This document shows positions 15,819 through 24,620 of a stretch of DNA of 64,000 nt, one piece after another (the stretch's first letter is position 1; each line of letters opens with the position of its first letter). The notes under the pieces are model-generated. The model was not told the origin of the DNA. It made no database searches and saw nothing but the letters and a program-made list of their open reading frames with translations. The stretch is from Colwellia psychrerythraea. GTDB taxonomy: Bacteria > Pseudomonadota > Gammaproteobacteria > Enterobacterales > Alteromonadaceae. Location of the stretch: NCBI RefSeq assembly GCF_000764185.1, contig NZ_JQEC01000042.1, positions 62,001 to 126,000 on the forward strand, read 5' to 3'. A program made the position numbers and the translations under genes.

Positions 15819-18800
15819 TGAAAAACTTAGCAATAATATTATTTATATTACTTTCAACCTTAACTACCTTTAATACTGCAGCTCAAGAGGATGTGGAGAG
15901 TGACGGGTATATAAAACCATTAAGTATCGCCCCAGATGTTAATGGTGTCGACTTTTTATCGGGTAAGTACTACCCACAAATAACTACCTTAGGCATACCT
16001 GCTGCGCCTCGTTTATCGTTTAGTACTGTGCAAAAGTTAAATTCAAGAATACATGGTACATGGCACAGAGTTCCTGCAGGCTCTGTTCGAAAAGAGTCTT
16101 ATTCCGTTACCTTTGGCGGCAGTACCTCTGAATTCTTTAATTGTAGTGACCATACTTGTGTTGCAACCAATAACACCGGCTCTACCCTAATGGGCAACAT
16201 GAGCAATAAATCCTTTACTTATCACCAAGGTAAAACCGGTATAATTGTCCGTTATACCTTAAAATCGGCTTACTTCACAGATGAGGAATACGGTTCATAT
16301 TTTGAAAGAGGTGTCTCTTATGCCAGTCAAATTATTTACCCTGATGGAGAAGTACTCAATTTAAGTTACGACATTGATTCCAGCTTACCACCTAATATTT
16401 TCTATCGACCGACATTAATCACCAGTAATACTGGCTACCAAATATCGTTTACCTATCTCTCTAATGATCTGGCTTCTGGTCACTGGGGGAAAACCGCCAG
16501 TGCTACTATTGTAAAAACGAGTGAGACTAGCATTATTTTAGCCCAAAACACCTATTCATTATCCGGTGTTACCAACCTACAAGGTAGAGAGTGGCAATAT
16601 AGTGGCTTTGGCAGTGATAGCAGCTTTGAAGATTATTCTCGTATATTTTCCAGTAAATTACCTGATGATAGTAGTGATAATATTAGTGTTTATTCCGAAA
16701 CTCGTACTTACAATAATACGAGCCATGGTCTATTTGTTACCTCCGTTAATAATAATGGCAAAACCTATAGCTATAATTACACCCCAGTCACAGCCTCGAC
16801 CAAAGACCCAAGAAAACAATTCGAACAAATAGATATAACGGGCCCGGAAGATTATAGCCGCACGATAAAACTGGCTACAGATAAATACCCTAAAAAGAGC
16901 CAGCGTATTTCAAGCGAAGTAGACAGCTTTGGCCATGAAACCTTTTATGCTTATACTTCGGAGAATAGGCTTACGCAAATCACTTACCCCGAAGGAAATA
17001 AAGTAAAATTCAGTTATGATCGTCTCGGCAATGTTACAGAAAAAAGACTTATCGCTAAACCTAGTTCCTCCATGGCCGATATTGTCACCAGTGCATATTA
17101 CGATATTTATAGCTGTGATGATGGCTTCATTAAGATAGCTTGTTTCAAACCTGAATATAACATCGATGCCAACGGAAAACGTACCGATTATACCTTTGCC
17201 GGGCATGGTGGCATGCTCACTAAAACCGAGCCTGCAGCGGCAAATGGTACTCGCAGAGTAACAACAAATGAGTACTTAAAAGCGGAGGGCATTTACCGCC
17301 TAATAAAAACCTCTGTCTGTGGTGGCTCAACATGTGGCAGCAAAGACGAACAAGTTACCGAATATAGCTATTGGGGCAATACTAAACTACCTAAAAGCGT
17401 GAAGAAAACTAGCGGTACAGGAAGTATTAGTAGCACTATCACTTATGGCTATGATACAGCTGGGCGAGTAATTGAAGAAGATGGGCCATTAGCCGGAACC
17501 AACGATGCAGTCTTTTTTGCCTATGATACATCTGGTCGTAAAACTTGGAGCATAGGGGCTGTTAATCAACAAGGTTACCGTGTAGCCACTAAAACGACTT
17601 ACCGTGCACAAGACGGTCAAGTATTGACCTCACAAACAGGCACCCTAAACGCTGCAGTGAGTGCGCCAATAACCACAACAATGACCTCAAGCTTTACTGT
17701 TAATAATGTCATCACTAACAGCTTTAACAGCCTTGGTTTGCTTACTAAAACCATGGCTGGCACCAGCAGTAAAATTGACAGCCTGTCACAAGTATCATAC
17801 GACAGCGCTAATCGAGTGGAATGTAAAGTAACAAGGATGAATTCGGCAGCCTTTAGCAGTGCACCTAGCTCAGCTTGTAGTTTAGGCAGTGAAGGTGACT
17901 TTGGTCCAGACCGTATCACAAAAAATAGCTATGATAGCTTATCGCGCTTAACTAAAACGGTTTCAGGTTATGCTACTGCGGTTGAAGGCATCGATATTGA
18001 AATTGGTTATACCGAAAACGGTCAAGTTATTTCGCGTAAAGACGGTAACGGTAACAAAACTATTTATAATTACGATGACTTTGATAGATTAGAGTTTACC
18101 TTTTTTCCAGATAACACTTACGAACAAAATACGTATGACGCTAATAGTAATGTAAAAACTTGGCGCAAGCGTGACGGCCTTACCTTGACGCACAATTATG
18201 ATGCCATCAATGCCAAAAAGAACACCTTAGTACCAGGGGAAAGCAGTATAATCTTTGCTTATGATGCCATAGGCAGACAAACCTCAGTTAAAAGAGGCAC
18301 TGATACGGTAGCTTACACTTATGATGATTTAAGTCGTTTAAAAACAAGTACCTCAAATGCACGCACCTTAACCTATGATTATGATGCTGCTGGTCGTCGC
18401 GAAAAACTGACCCATGATGATGGCTTTAATATTCATTATGTTTATGACGCCACCGGTGCCTTAACAGCGATTAAAGAAAATAATACAACCTCTTTAGTTA
18501 ACTACGGTTATAACAATTTAGGCCGATTAACCTCGATGTCTCGCAATAACGGCGTAACGTCATCGATAAGCCAAGATACACTTGGCCGCGTTACTGACTT
18601 TAATCATAACTTGATTAATAATTCCAACTTTACTTACAATGCTGCTAGCCAAATTGTTAGCCGAGAAGTCAGTAATGACAGTTTTCAAATTAATATTCCT
18701 AGCCAAAGCACACAAGTATATGACGTAAATAATTTAAACCAATATACCAATGTCGGTGGTAAGAATGTTGATCATGACTTAACGGGTAACTTAACCAACT

Positions 18801-19894
18801 ATGATGGCTGGACCTATAATTTCAATGTTCATAATAGGTTAACCTCCGCAGCAAAAAGCGGCACGGCGTTAAGTTTGGCTTACGACCCTACTGGGCGTTT
18901 ACAAAGCTCTACCCTAAATGGCAGCAAAACCAGCTTTTTATACGATGGTGATGAATTAGTTGCTGAATATAACAGTACTGGTACCTTAATAAACCGTTAT
19001 GTGCATGGTATAGGCACGGATGATCCTTTAGTGTGGTATGTTGGCTCAGGCACAACGAACCCGACCTATTTACTCGCCAATGAGCGCGGTTCAATTATTG
19101 CCGAGACAACTAAAACAGGTAGTATAAGTGGCACACACAAATATGGACCTTTTGGTGAGCCGATCAATAGCAGTACTTCGCGCTTTAGATATACTGGCCA
19201 GATTTTGTTACCGGGCACCGAGTTATATTATTACAAAGCACGGGTTTATCATCCAAAGCTTGGGCGGTTTATGCAGACAGATCCTATTGGCTACAAAGAT
19301 GGTATGAACTGGTATGGTTATGTGGGCAATGATCCGGTTAATATGAGTGATCCTACAGGCTTATGTGGTAAGTACAAAGATGAAGACAGGGGCTGTAGTG
19401 GAGTGAGTGTTACTGATTATAGTTCGAGTAACACTATTAAAGAAGCTGATATACCTGCAATGCCTCCAATAACACAAACTCCTGCACCAATTGATGAACC
19501 TGGTGTTGATACTATTTGCCCTACTTGCTATCTAGTCGGTGGGGCTTCATTATTTCAAGGTGTTTTTACTACGGCAAAAGGTTTTTTATTAGGCGGTATC
19601 ACGATTAAAACCCCTGTCAATATATCAGTACAAAGATTTGGTTCTATCGGAGCTACTGAAGCACAACATTGGGGACTCAGAGTTGGGAGTGGAGTATTTG
19701 TAAATAGAACTTTTAATGCAATTAAGCCATCATGGAACCCATTAACAACTCTAACTATAGGCACTATTCCTAAAGGTACACCCATTACTTTCGGGCTTGT
19801 TGGCTCACAAGGTTTTCGCTATCCTGGTGGTTTAGTTCAATTTTTAATAAACTCTAATAAGGTAGTTGGGAAATCAACTAGTGTGGTGAGGTAA
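15818..19894 (+). CDS. Sec-exported RHS/YD-repeat protein with variable toxin-like C-terminus
   Basis: The 1358-residue protein has a signal peptide (MKNLAIILFILLSTLTTFNTAAQ) and many YD-type repeats (for example SYDRLGNVTEK, TYDDLSRLKTS, YDAAGRREKL). The RHS core boundary ends near residue 1182 (ARVYHPKLGRFMQTDPIGY ... DPVNMSDPTG). After it comes a unique region of about 176 residues, beginning CGKYKDEDRG, which is the usual place for a polymorphic toxin. Its last 90 residues (QRFG ... PKGTPITFGLVG ... YPGGLVQFLI) resemble the outline of TNT-type NAD-glycohydrolase domains (RFG start, PGG-x-x-Q end), but this is a weak, unverified match. RHS repeats form a shell that encloses the C-terminal domain. 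No PAAR or VgrG gene is nearby, so Sec export rather than type VI loading is likely. A small putative immunity gene follows directly. Confidence 0.85.
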   Translation: MKNLAIILFILLSTLTTFNTAAQEDVESDGYIKPLSIAPDVNGVDFLSGKYYPQITTLGIPAAPRLSFSTVQKLNSRIHGTWHRVPAGSVRKESYSVTFGGSTSEFFNCSDHTCVATNNTGSTLMGNMSNKSFTYHQGKTGIIVRYTLKSAYFTDEEYGSYFERGVSYASQIIYPDGEVLNLSYDIDSSLPPNIFYRPTLITSNTGYQISFTYLSNDLASGHWGKTASATIVKTSETSIILAQNTYSLSGVTNLQGREWQYSGFGSDSSFEDYSRIFSSKLPDDSSDNISVYSETRTYNNTSHGLFVTSVNNNGKTYSYNYTPVTASTKDPRKQFEQIDITGPEDYSRTIKLATDKYPKKSQRISSEVDSFGHETFYAYTSENRLTQITYPEGNKVKFSYDRLGNVTEKRLIAKPSSSMADIVTSAYYDIYSCDDGFIKIACFKPEYNIDANGKRTDYTFAGHGGMLTKTEPAAANGTRRVTTNEYLKAEGIYRLIKTSVCGGSTCGSKDEQVTEYSYWGNTKLPKSVKKTSGTGSISSTITYGYDTAGRVIEEDGPLAGTNDAVFFAYDTSGRKTWSIGAVNQQGYRVATKTTYRAQDGQVLTSQTGTLNAAVSAPITTTMTSSFTVNNVITNSFNSLGLLTKTMAGTSSKIDSLSQVSYDSANRVECKVTRMNSAAFSSAPSSACSLGSEGDFGPDRITKNSYDSLSRLTKTVSGYATAVEGIDIEIGYTENGQVISRKDGNGNKTIYNYDDFDRLEFTFFPDNTYEQNTYDANSNVKTWRKRDGLTLTHNYDAINAKKNTLVPGESSIIFAYDAIGRQTSVKRGTDTVAYTYDDLSRLKTSTSNARTLTYDYDAAGRREKLTHDDGFNIHYVYDATGALTAIKENNTTSLVNYGYNNLGRLTSMSRNNGVTSSISQDTLGRVTDFNHNLINNSNFTYNAASQIVSREVSNDSFQINIPSQSTQVYDVNNLNQYTNVGGKNVDHDLTGNLTNYDGWTYNFNVHNRLTSAAKSGTALSLAYDPTGRLQSSTLNGSKTSFLYDGDELVAEYNSTGTLINRYVHGIGTDDPLVWYVGSGTTNPTYLLANERGSIIAETTKTGSISGTHKYGPFGEPINSSTSRFRYTGQILLPGTELYYYKARVYHPKLGRFMQTDPIGYKDGMNWYGYVGNDPVNMSDPTGLCGKYKDEDRGCSGVSVTDYSSSNTIKEADIPAMPPITQTPAPIDEPGVDTICPTCYLVGGASLFQGVFTTAKGFLLGGITIKTPVNISVQRFGSIGATEAQHWGLRVGSGVFVNRTFNAIKPSWNPLTTLTIGTIPKGTPITFGLVGSQGFRYPGGLVQFLINSNKVVGKSTSVVR

Positions 19895-20269
19895 ATGAGT
19901 GATCCCGTTTTTTATAGTGATATAACCACTTTATCCGGAGATATAGTTAGTGTTAAATACCGACAGGAGGTATGTCAAGGAGGACCAACAATAGGTCGGC
20001 TGTTTATAGGTGATAAATTAATTCTCCCGTCAATGTACTTTGGTGGGCCTTTTTTGGTGAAAGATCGCTGTTTATATATACCAGTTAGAAAAAAAAGTAT
20101 CTTTTTTAATGGTTTCGTTCTCACAGAGGTTAATTTAGATACTTTTGATTTGAGAGCATTAAAAGCCAAGTCTGATGTTATTAATTTAAAAAGTATTGAT
20201 AATGAAAATATATACTTTTCCAGAAGTTATTTTGGTGATGAAAAAGTAGAAAGTATAAAAAGAATGTAA
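19895..20269 (+). CDS. Putative immunity protein for the RHS toxin
   Basis: This 124-residue protein starts at the ATG immediately after the RHS stop (TAA-ATG), with GGTGAGG just upstream. No signal peptide is present, so it should be cytoplasmic. It begins MSDPVFYSDITTLSGDIVS and is mostly beta-stranded, with many aromatic residues. I recognise no family. Position, small size and AT-rich base use are the standard features of an immunity gene in an RHS polymorphic-toxin locus. This is inference from context only. Confidence 0.55.
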   Translation: MSDPVFYSDITTLSGDIVSVKYRQEVCQGGPTIGRLFIGDKLILPSMYFGGPFLVKDRCLYIPVRKKSIFFNGFVLTEVNLDTFDLRALKAKSDVINLKSIDNENIYFSRSYFGDEKVESIKRM

Positions 20270-20361
20270 AAAGAATAAGAATAAGAAATAAAAAGGGACA
20301 TCCCTAAATTAGAACAGCTCAGTAAAAGTTGAAACTAAGCTGAACTAATACAGCTTTATCT

Positions 20362-20390
20362 AAAGCCTCGCTCGTCGGGGCTTTATTGTT
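20362..20390 (+). terminator. Rho-independent terminator of the RHS/immunity unit
   Basis: AAAGCCTCG (20362-20370) pairs with CGGGGCTTT (20376-20384), with one G-T pair, around a five-base loop, then ATTGTTT follows. It lies 93 bases after the putative immunity stop. Confidence 0.65.
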
Positions 20391-20419
20391 TATAGCGTCT
20401 TATTTTGAATAATCGTGAT

Positions 20420-20520
20420 AAATAGCAGACACCTGATAAATAGCAGACACCAGGATAAATAGCAGACACCCACTCATAACTAAATAGCAGACACCCACTC
20501 AAATGGTGTTTTGCTATCTT
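20420..20520. repeat. REP-type repeat cluster
   Basis: AAATAGCAGACACC occurs at 20420-20433, 20438-20451, 20457-20470 and 20482-20495. The last continues into a hairpin in which ATAGCAGACACC pairs with GGTGTTTTGCTAT. The first three copies look like half-units (no inverted arm). Such short palindromes are the substrates of the RAYT transposase encoded just downstream. Confidence 0.7.
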
Positions 20521-20623
20521 CTAAACTACGCTTAAATAATCATCAACAATCACTAAAGGTGATGATTATGGCTACACCAAGAAAACAACAAATCAGTTTA
20601 ATTGATACCCCTTATTATCATTG
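20481..20623 (+). repeat. 143-bp duplication copy A (REP plus 5' end of RAYT gene)
   Basis: This segment is nearly identical to 20707-20850 (one base insertion and one A/G change in about 143 bases), covering the REP hairpin, leader, ribosome site and first 18 codons of the transposase gene. It is a very recent duplication. Confidence 0.9.
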
Positions 20624-20624
20624 A
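20568..20624 (+). pseudogene. Truncated RAYT 5' fragment (18 codons)
   Basis: ATG at 20568 begins MATPRKQQISLIDTPYYH, exactly like the intact transposase at 20795, then hits TGA at 20622-20624 where the duplication ends. It keeps the ribosome site AAAGG and could be translated as an 18-residue peptide, although a non-functional remnant is the simplest reading. Confidence 0.8.
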
Positions 20625-20635
20625 GCAGAAATGTA

Positions 20636-20672
20636 GATAGCAGACACCCACTCAAATGGTATTCTGCTATCT
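20636..20672. repeat. REP hairpin
   Basis: GATAGCAGA (20636-20644) pairs perfectly with TCTGCTATC, around the CACCCACTCAAATGGTAT loop region. It lies between the two copies of the duplicated RAYT 5' end and has a compensatory-looking change relative to the other two REP hairpins. Confidence 0.7.
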
Positions 20673-20706
20673 TCTATAAACTTAGAGAAACCATGAAAAC
20701 AAGTAG

Positions 20707-20850
20707 TAAATAGCAGACACCCACTCAAATGGTGTTTTGCTATCTTCTAAACTACGCTTAAATAATCATCAACAAATCACTAAAGGTGATGATTATGGCT
20801 ACACCAAGAAAGCAACAAATCAGTTTAATTGATACCCCTTATTATCATTG
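20707..20850 (+). repeat. 144-bp duplication copy B (REP hairpin and RAYT start)
   Basis: This is the second copy of the duplicated segment. It includes the REP hairpin at 20708-20746, and its 3' end is the start of the intact RAYT gene. Confidence 0.85.
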
Positions 20851-21796
20851 TATTTCACGTTGTGTACGCAGAGCATTTCTTTGCGGTGAAGACAAAACTA
20901 CAGGGCAAAGTTTCGAACATAGACGAGCGTGGGTTGAAGATAAACTCTTAGCGCTTAGTCAGATATTTGCTATTGATATTTGTGCTTATGCGGTGATGAG
21001 CAATCATACCCATATGGTGTTATTTGTCGATGAACAACAAGCTTTATCTTGGTCAATGGATGAAGTACTAAGTCGTTGGCATACGTTGTTTAAAGGTACT
21101 CTACTAACTCAACAGTATTTGCGTGGCGACACGTTAATTGAACCCTTGCAAAAAATGGTCGTGGATACTGCGGAAATATATCGTCAGCGGTTAATGGATA
21201 TTAGTTGGTTTATGCGTTTATTAAACGAGTCCATTGCCAGACAAGCTAACCAAGAAGATAACTGCACGGGTCGATTTTGGGAAGGCCGCTTTAAATCACA
21301 GGCCTTACTTGATGAAGCCGCATTGGCTGCATGCATGGCTTATGTTGATTTAAACCCAGTCAGAGCCAGCATAGCTAAAACGCCTGAATCATCAAGTTAC
21401 ACCAGTATAAAACAGCGAATTGGTGCTGTATGTAAGTTAAATGGCGAAATGAAAGAACAAAAACAGCAGCAACCTCCTAGTTTATTGCCTTTTATTGGCA
21501 ACCCAAAAAGTAATATGCCTAAAGGTTTACCCTTTGAGTTAACTGATTATATCCAACTTGTTGAACTTACCGGCCGTTGTATAAGAGAAGATAAAAGCGG
21601 ATATATTGATGATAACCAAGCAGAGTTATTAATAAGATTAAACATTAACCCTGAAAACTGGTTGATATTAGCGACTCAGTTTAGAAAGTGCTTTCATGGT
21701 GCTGTTGGTAATAAAGAAGCATTAAGTAAATATTGCCAACATCAACATTTAAAAAAACGCGCTACCGTATCTATTTGTCAAAAACTGTTCTCTTAG
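20795..21796 (+). CDS. REP-associated tyrosine transposase (RAYT, Y1/HUH family)
   Basis: With the ATG at 20795 (AAAGG eight bases upstream) the protein has 333 residues, starting MATPRKQQISLIDTPYYHCISRCV. An upstream GTG or ATG in frame is possible but less well placed. The HUH motif is HTH (His71, His73, in SNHTHMVLF). The conserved NCTGRFWEGRFKSQAL and AYVDLNPVRA segments are typical of the TnpA-REP family. These single-strand DNA endonucleases act on REP hairpins, which lie just upstream in several copies. RAYTs are generally domesticated and not flanked by insertion-sequence ends, and I see no target duplication here. It is probably active on the local REP elements, given the fresh duplication next to it. 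Confidence 0.9.
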   Translation: MATPRKQQISLIDTPYYHCISRCVRRAFLCGEDKTTGQSFEHRRAWVEDKLLALSQIFAIDICAYAVMSNHTHMVLFVDEQQALSWSMDEVLSRWHTLFKGTLLTQQYLRGDTLIEPLQKMVVDTAEIYRQRLMDISWFMRLLNESIARQANQEDNCTGRFWEGRFKSQALLDEAALAACMAYVDLNPVRASIAKTPESSSYTSIKQRIGAVCKLNGEMKEQKQQQPPSLLPFIGNPKSNMPKGLPFELTDYIQLVELTGRCIREDKSGYIDDNQAELLIRLNINPENWLILATQFRKCFHGAVGNKEALSKYCQHQHLKKRATVSICQKLFS

Positions 21797-22311
21797 TTAT
21801 TAATAAGACATTTGTTGACTGCACGATGGCAAGTCGTAATTATATCGAACTATGCCGAAACTATGCCGAAACTATGTCGCAATAAGGTTGTAACCCACTT
21901 CCAACTAAGCCATTTCACCTTGCTTGTGATAATTACCCCCCACCTCAGTTGGCCCACTATTGAACTTAAAAACTATTGAATTTAAGAGCCTTAAAGCTGA
22001 ACTTTTTAGTGCTTAGCTCCCCCTTCTTTTAACAGTATTGCTCATACTTAAGCATCACGTTAGACCAAGGTGAATATGCATGGTGATAACATCTGTTGAT
22101 TTTAACTTCATATGATTTATATGTCGTTATCGTTTGATTTATGGGTGTTTATTGCTAATAAAAGACAATAGTTTAGCAAGTTCGCAATCATTCCCTCATG
22201 CAAGTACTTTATAATTTTATTAGCGTATAAAAACACCTACCAATTAACTTAGTTAGTAAAACTTAATAAAAATAAAAACATAATTGGCTCTAATAAATTC
22301 GAGGGTAAACG
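21797..22311. other. 515-bp intergenic region
   Basis: Three tandem 11-base units (AACTATGCCGA twice, then AACTATGTCGC) occupy 21848-21880, just after the RAYT stop. The rest is AT-rich leader of the M28 peptidase gene, with a good ribosome site (GAGGG, 22301-22305). I see no convincing promoter, RNA gene or terminator. Confidence 0.5.
21848..21880. repeat. Three 11-bp tandem repeats
   Basis: AACTATGCCGA is present at 21848-21858 and 21859-21869, and as AACTATGTCGC at 21870-21880. It lies 51 bases past the RAYT stop. Confidence 0.8.
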
Positions 22312-24423
22312 ATGAAAATATTCACTTTATGTGCACTTGCTATGGCATCAACCATGACATTTGCAACGCAGTTACAACCCATAGATATTACCGTTAAGGA
22401 CAATACCTTACATTGGACTAGCTTCCCTGCATCAGAAGCACAAAATATATTCACCAAAGTAGCGAAATTACCAGGGCAAGATTCATTTAATCAAATTACT
22501 ATCGGCAAGGTCACTACCGCTCAATTAACCATGGCTCAAATTGAACAAGCGTCTACAGCACATCATCAAGACTCACATCGCTGCGGTGGTTTATATGTTC
22601 AAACATCGCTTCCTGTCGCGTTAGCTGAAATGAACATACTAGCGAGCAATGAAATATCAATTAACAGTCTGATTGAGCCTGAATTGGTAGAAAGACATTT
22701 GATAAACGATGCATCCGATTGGGCTGCTACTAATGTTCCTTTATTGGAGCAAAGCAATATTATTGATCTAGCAAGTGATTTTTCGAACTTAGTTGATACC
22801 CGTAAAAATAATGAACCTGGCGGGGTAGTCGCTTCAAATTGGTTATTTGATACCTGGTCAAATATGACGGCAAGTCATACCGATATCACGGTGACACAAT
22901 ATGAACATTTGTGGACAGATCAATCTACCGTCATAGCAACTATTGAAGGCTCAGATGCCATTTTAAAAGATGAAATAGTCATCATTGGTGCTCATATTGA
23001 TTCAATAGCGAATCGTTCTATGAATTCTGATCTTGCTCCAGGAGCTGATGATAATGCCTCAGGTGTCGCAACTATCACCGAAATCATGCGTGTATTGAGC
23101 GATACAAACTACAAACCACTGCGTACTATCCAATTTATGGGTATTGCTGGTGAAGAGAATGGTTTTTTAGGCTCAGGCGAAATATCAAGAGCCTATAAAA
23201 ATGCCGGTGTGAATGTTTTGGGTATGCTTAACCTTGATATGACTTTATATAAAGGTGGGAGCAAAGACATTTATTTTGTTACTGACTTAACCGATGTTTC
23301 ACAAAATCAGTTATTAAAAAGTATTATCGATGACTACCTACCCGATGTTACTTATGGCGAAACAGAATGTGGATACGGTTGTTCAGATCACTATCCATTC
23401 CATGAACAAGGTTTCCCCGCATCATTCCCATTTGAAGCACCTTATGAACATGAAGAAGGGGTATTATGCTGCTTCAACCCTAATCTACATTTACCTTCAG
23501 ATACTGTAGAAAATGGTCATATCGACCAACCAATCAAGTTTGCTCAAATGGGTTTGTTGTTCGCTTATAAAATGGGCGGAAATGACGGCGAAATTCCGTC
23601 GTGTAGTATCAGTGAGCCATGTTTTTGTCAAAACCCAGTAAATGCTGATCACCCAAGCTGTGTTGTTATCTGTGAAATTGATGAGCCTTGTTTTTGTGAA
23701 AATCCTGACAATGTCAATGAGCCTAGCTGTATTGAAGAACCAACAACTACTGTGTTAGTAAATGGCGGCGCGGTATCGCTGTCATTAGCGGATAAAGAGA
23801 TGGAATATTTTACCATTGATGTACCTGAGAATACGCAACTATTAAGCATTGCAACAACGTCACAAGGAAATGGAGATGCTGACTTATACCTTCAATATGG
23901 CGCAGAGCCGACTACTTCGGTTTATGACTGCAGAGGTTATACCTCTTCATCAAATGAAGAGTGCACTATAGATGAGCCACAAGTAGGTACTTACCATGTA
24001 ATGGTGCACGCATTTGATAGCTTTGATGACTTATCATTAATTGCTACTTATGCTGCTGTAAATGATTGCCAAGCAAGCAATACTTGTCCCATTGATTGTA
24101 CTGAAACACCTGAGCAGCAAAGTTGTAGCAATGATACTGGTTTAAATGAAAGTAACTTAAGCAGTACAGAAAAGCTTACCTTTACCCTAGATGTTGAAGC
24201 CGGTAAAACGCTAAAAGTACAAACATTGGGCGGTACAGGTGATGTCGACTTATTTGTTAAGTTTGGTGAAGCACCGGTGATGTGGGATAAAGATTGCGGT
24301 TCAAGTAATTCTGATACCAATGAGTTGTGTACTATTGAAGCTACACAAATGGGGAGTTATTATATTGTGCTCTCTGCTTGGGGCTCTTTTGAAGGAGTTA
24401 CCTTAACGGCGACTGCTGAATAA
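22312..24423 (+). CDS. Secreted M28-family zinc aminopeptidase with two PPC domains
   Basis: The 703-residue protein has a Sec signal peptide (about 1-18, MKIFTLCALAMASTMTFA). The M28 peptidase domain (about 190-425) shows the di-zinc ligands in order: His228 (GAHIDS), Asp246 (GADDNASG), Glu281-Glu282 (GEENGFLGS), Asp in LNLDMT and His in NLHLPSDT. After it come two near-identical Cys-rich linkers (EPCFC-x-NP-N-x-x-PSC, about 430-475), a first PPC domain (about 480-585), another Cys linker (CPIDC...QQSC) and a second PPC domain (about 610-703). PPC domains are commonly removed after secretion and may bind substrate. It probably acts outside the cell in peptide scavenging. A DsbC-like gene follows on the same strand, which fits the many cysteines. 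The start has GAGGG seven bases upstream. Confidence 0.9.
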   Translation: MKIFTLCALAMASTMTFATQLQPIDITVKDNTLHWTSFPASEAQNIFTKVAKLPGQDSFNQITIGKVTTAQLTMAQIEQASTAHHQDSHRCGGLYVQTSLPVALAEMNILASNEISINSLIEPELVERHLINDASDWAATNVPLLEQSNIIDLASDFSNLVDTRKNNEPGGVVASNWLFDTWSNMTASHTDITVTQYEHLWTDQSTVIATIEGSDAILKDEIVIIGAHIDSIANRSMNSDLAPGADDNASGVATITEIMRVLSDTNYKPLRTIQFMGIAGEENGFLGSGEISRAYKNAGVNVLGMLNLDMTLYKGGSKDIYFVTDLTDVSQNQLLKSIIDDYLPDVTYGETECGYGCSDHYPFHEQGFPASFPFEAPYEHEEGVLCCFNPNLHLPSDTVENGHIDQPIKFAQMGLLFAYKMGGNDGEIPSCSISEPCFCQNPVNADHPSCVVICEIDEPCFCENPDNVNEPSCIEEPTTTVLVNGGAVSLSLADKEMEYFTIDVPENTQLLSIATTSQGNGDADLYLQYGAEPTTSVYDCRGYTSSSNEECTIDEPQVGTYHVMVHAFDSFDDLSLIATYAAVNDCQASNTCPIDCTETPEQQSCSNDTGLNESNLSSTEKLTFTLDVEAGKTLKVQTLGGTGDVDLFVKFGEAPVMWDKDCGSSNSDTNELCTIEATQMGSYYIVLSAWGSFEGVTLTATAE

Positions 24424-24441
24424 TACTCACTGCCATTACCA

Positions 24442-24519
24442 AGTAACTGCGCGAGAAATGACTGTTAGAAATAAGCATCAGCTCTTGCAGTTACTGATAA
24501 CACCTTTACCAGTCATTTC
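24442..24519 (+). other. Possible RNA pseudoknot between peptidase and DsbC-like genes
   Basis: Two interleaved perfect inverted repeats occur: AGTAACTGC (24442-24450) with GCAGTTACT (24487-24495), and GAAATGACTG (24455-24464) with CAGTCATTTC (24510-24519). The A-B-A'-B' order is that of a pseudoknot or of two mutually exclusive hairpins. It lies just past the peptidase stop, about 100 bases before the next gene. Confidence 0.45.
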
Positions 24520-24620
24520 AAACAGTTAAGTTATAAAAAGTAAAATAACAAACAGTTAAACAACAAACCTGCCAACCGATCTAGGTATAGCTAGAATAAT
24601 AAACTGACTAAGAGCTTACT

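Larger units (their letters stand above)
20270..20794. other. 525-bp intergenic region with terminator, REP sequences and duplicated RAYT start
   Basis: It contains a terminator (20362-20390), six copies of the REP core ATAGCAGACACC (starting near 20422, 20440, 20459, 20484, 20637 and 20710), three of which form full hairpins, and a 143-bp segment duplicated at 20481-20623 and 20707-20850. No independent gene is seen. Confidence 0.7.

Noticed and set aside
20420..20746. Regularly repeated ATAGCAGACACC units as a CRISPR array
   Set aside because: The units are short, irregularly spaced, partly palindromic and next to a RAYT gene. There are no uniform spacers and no cas genes. They are REP elements.
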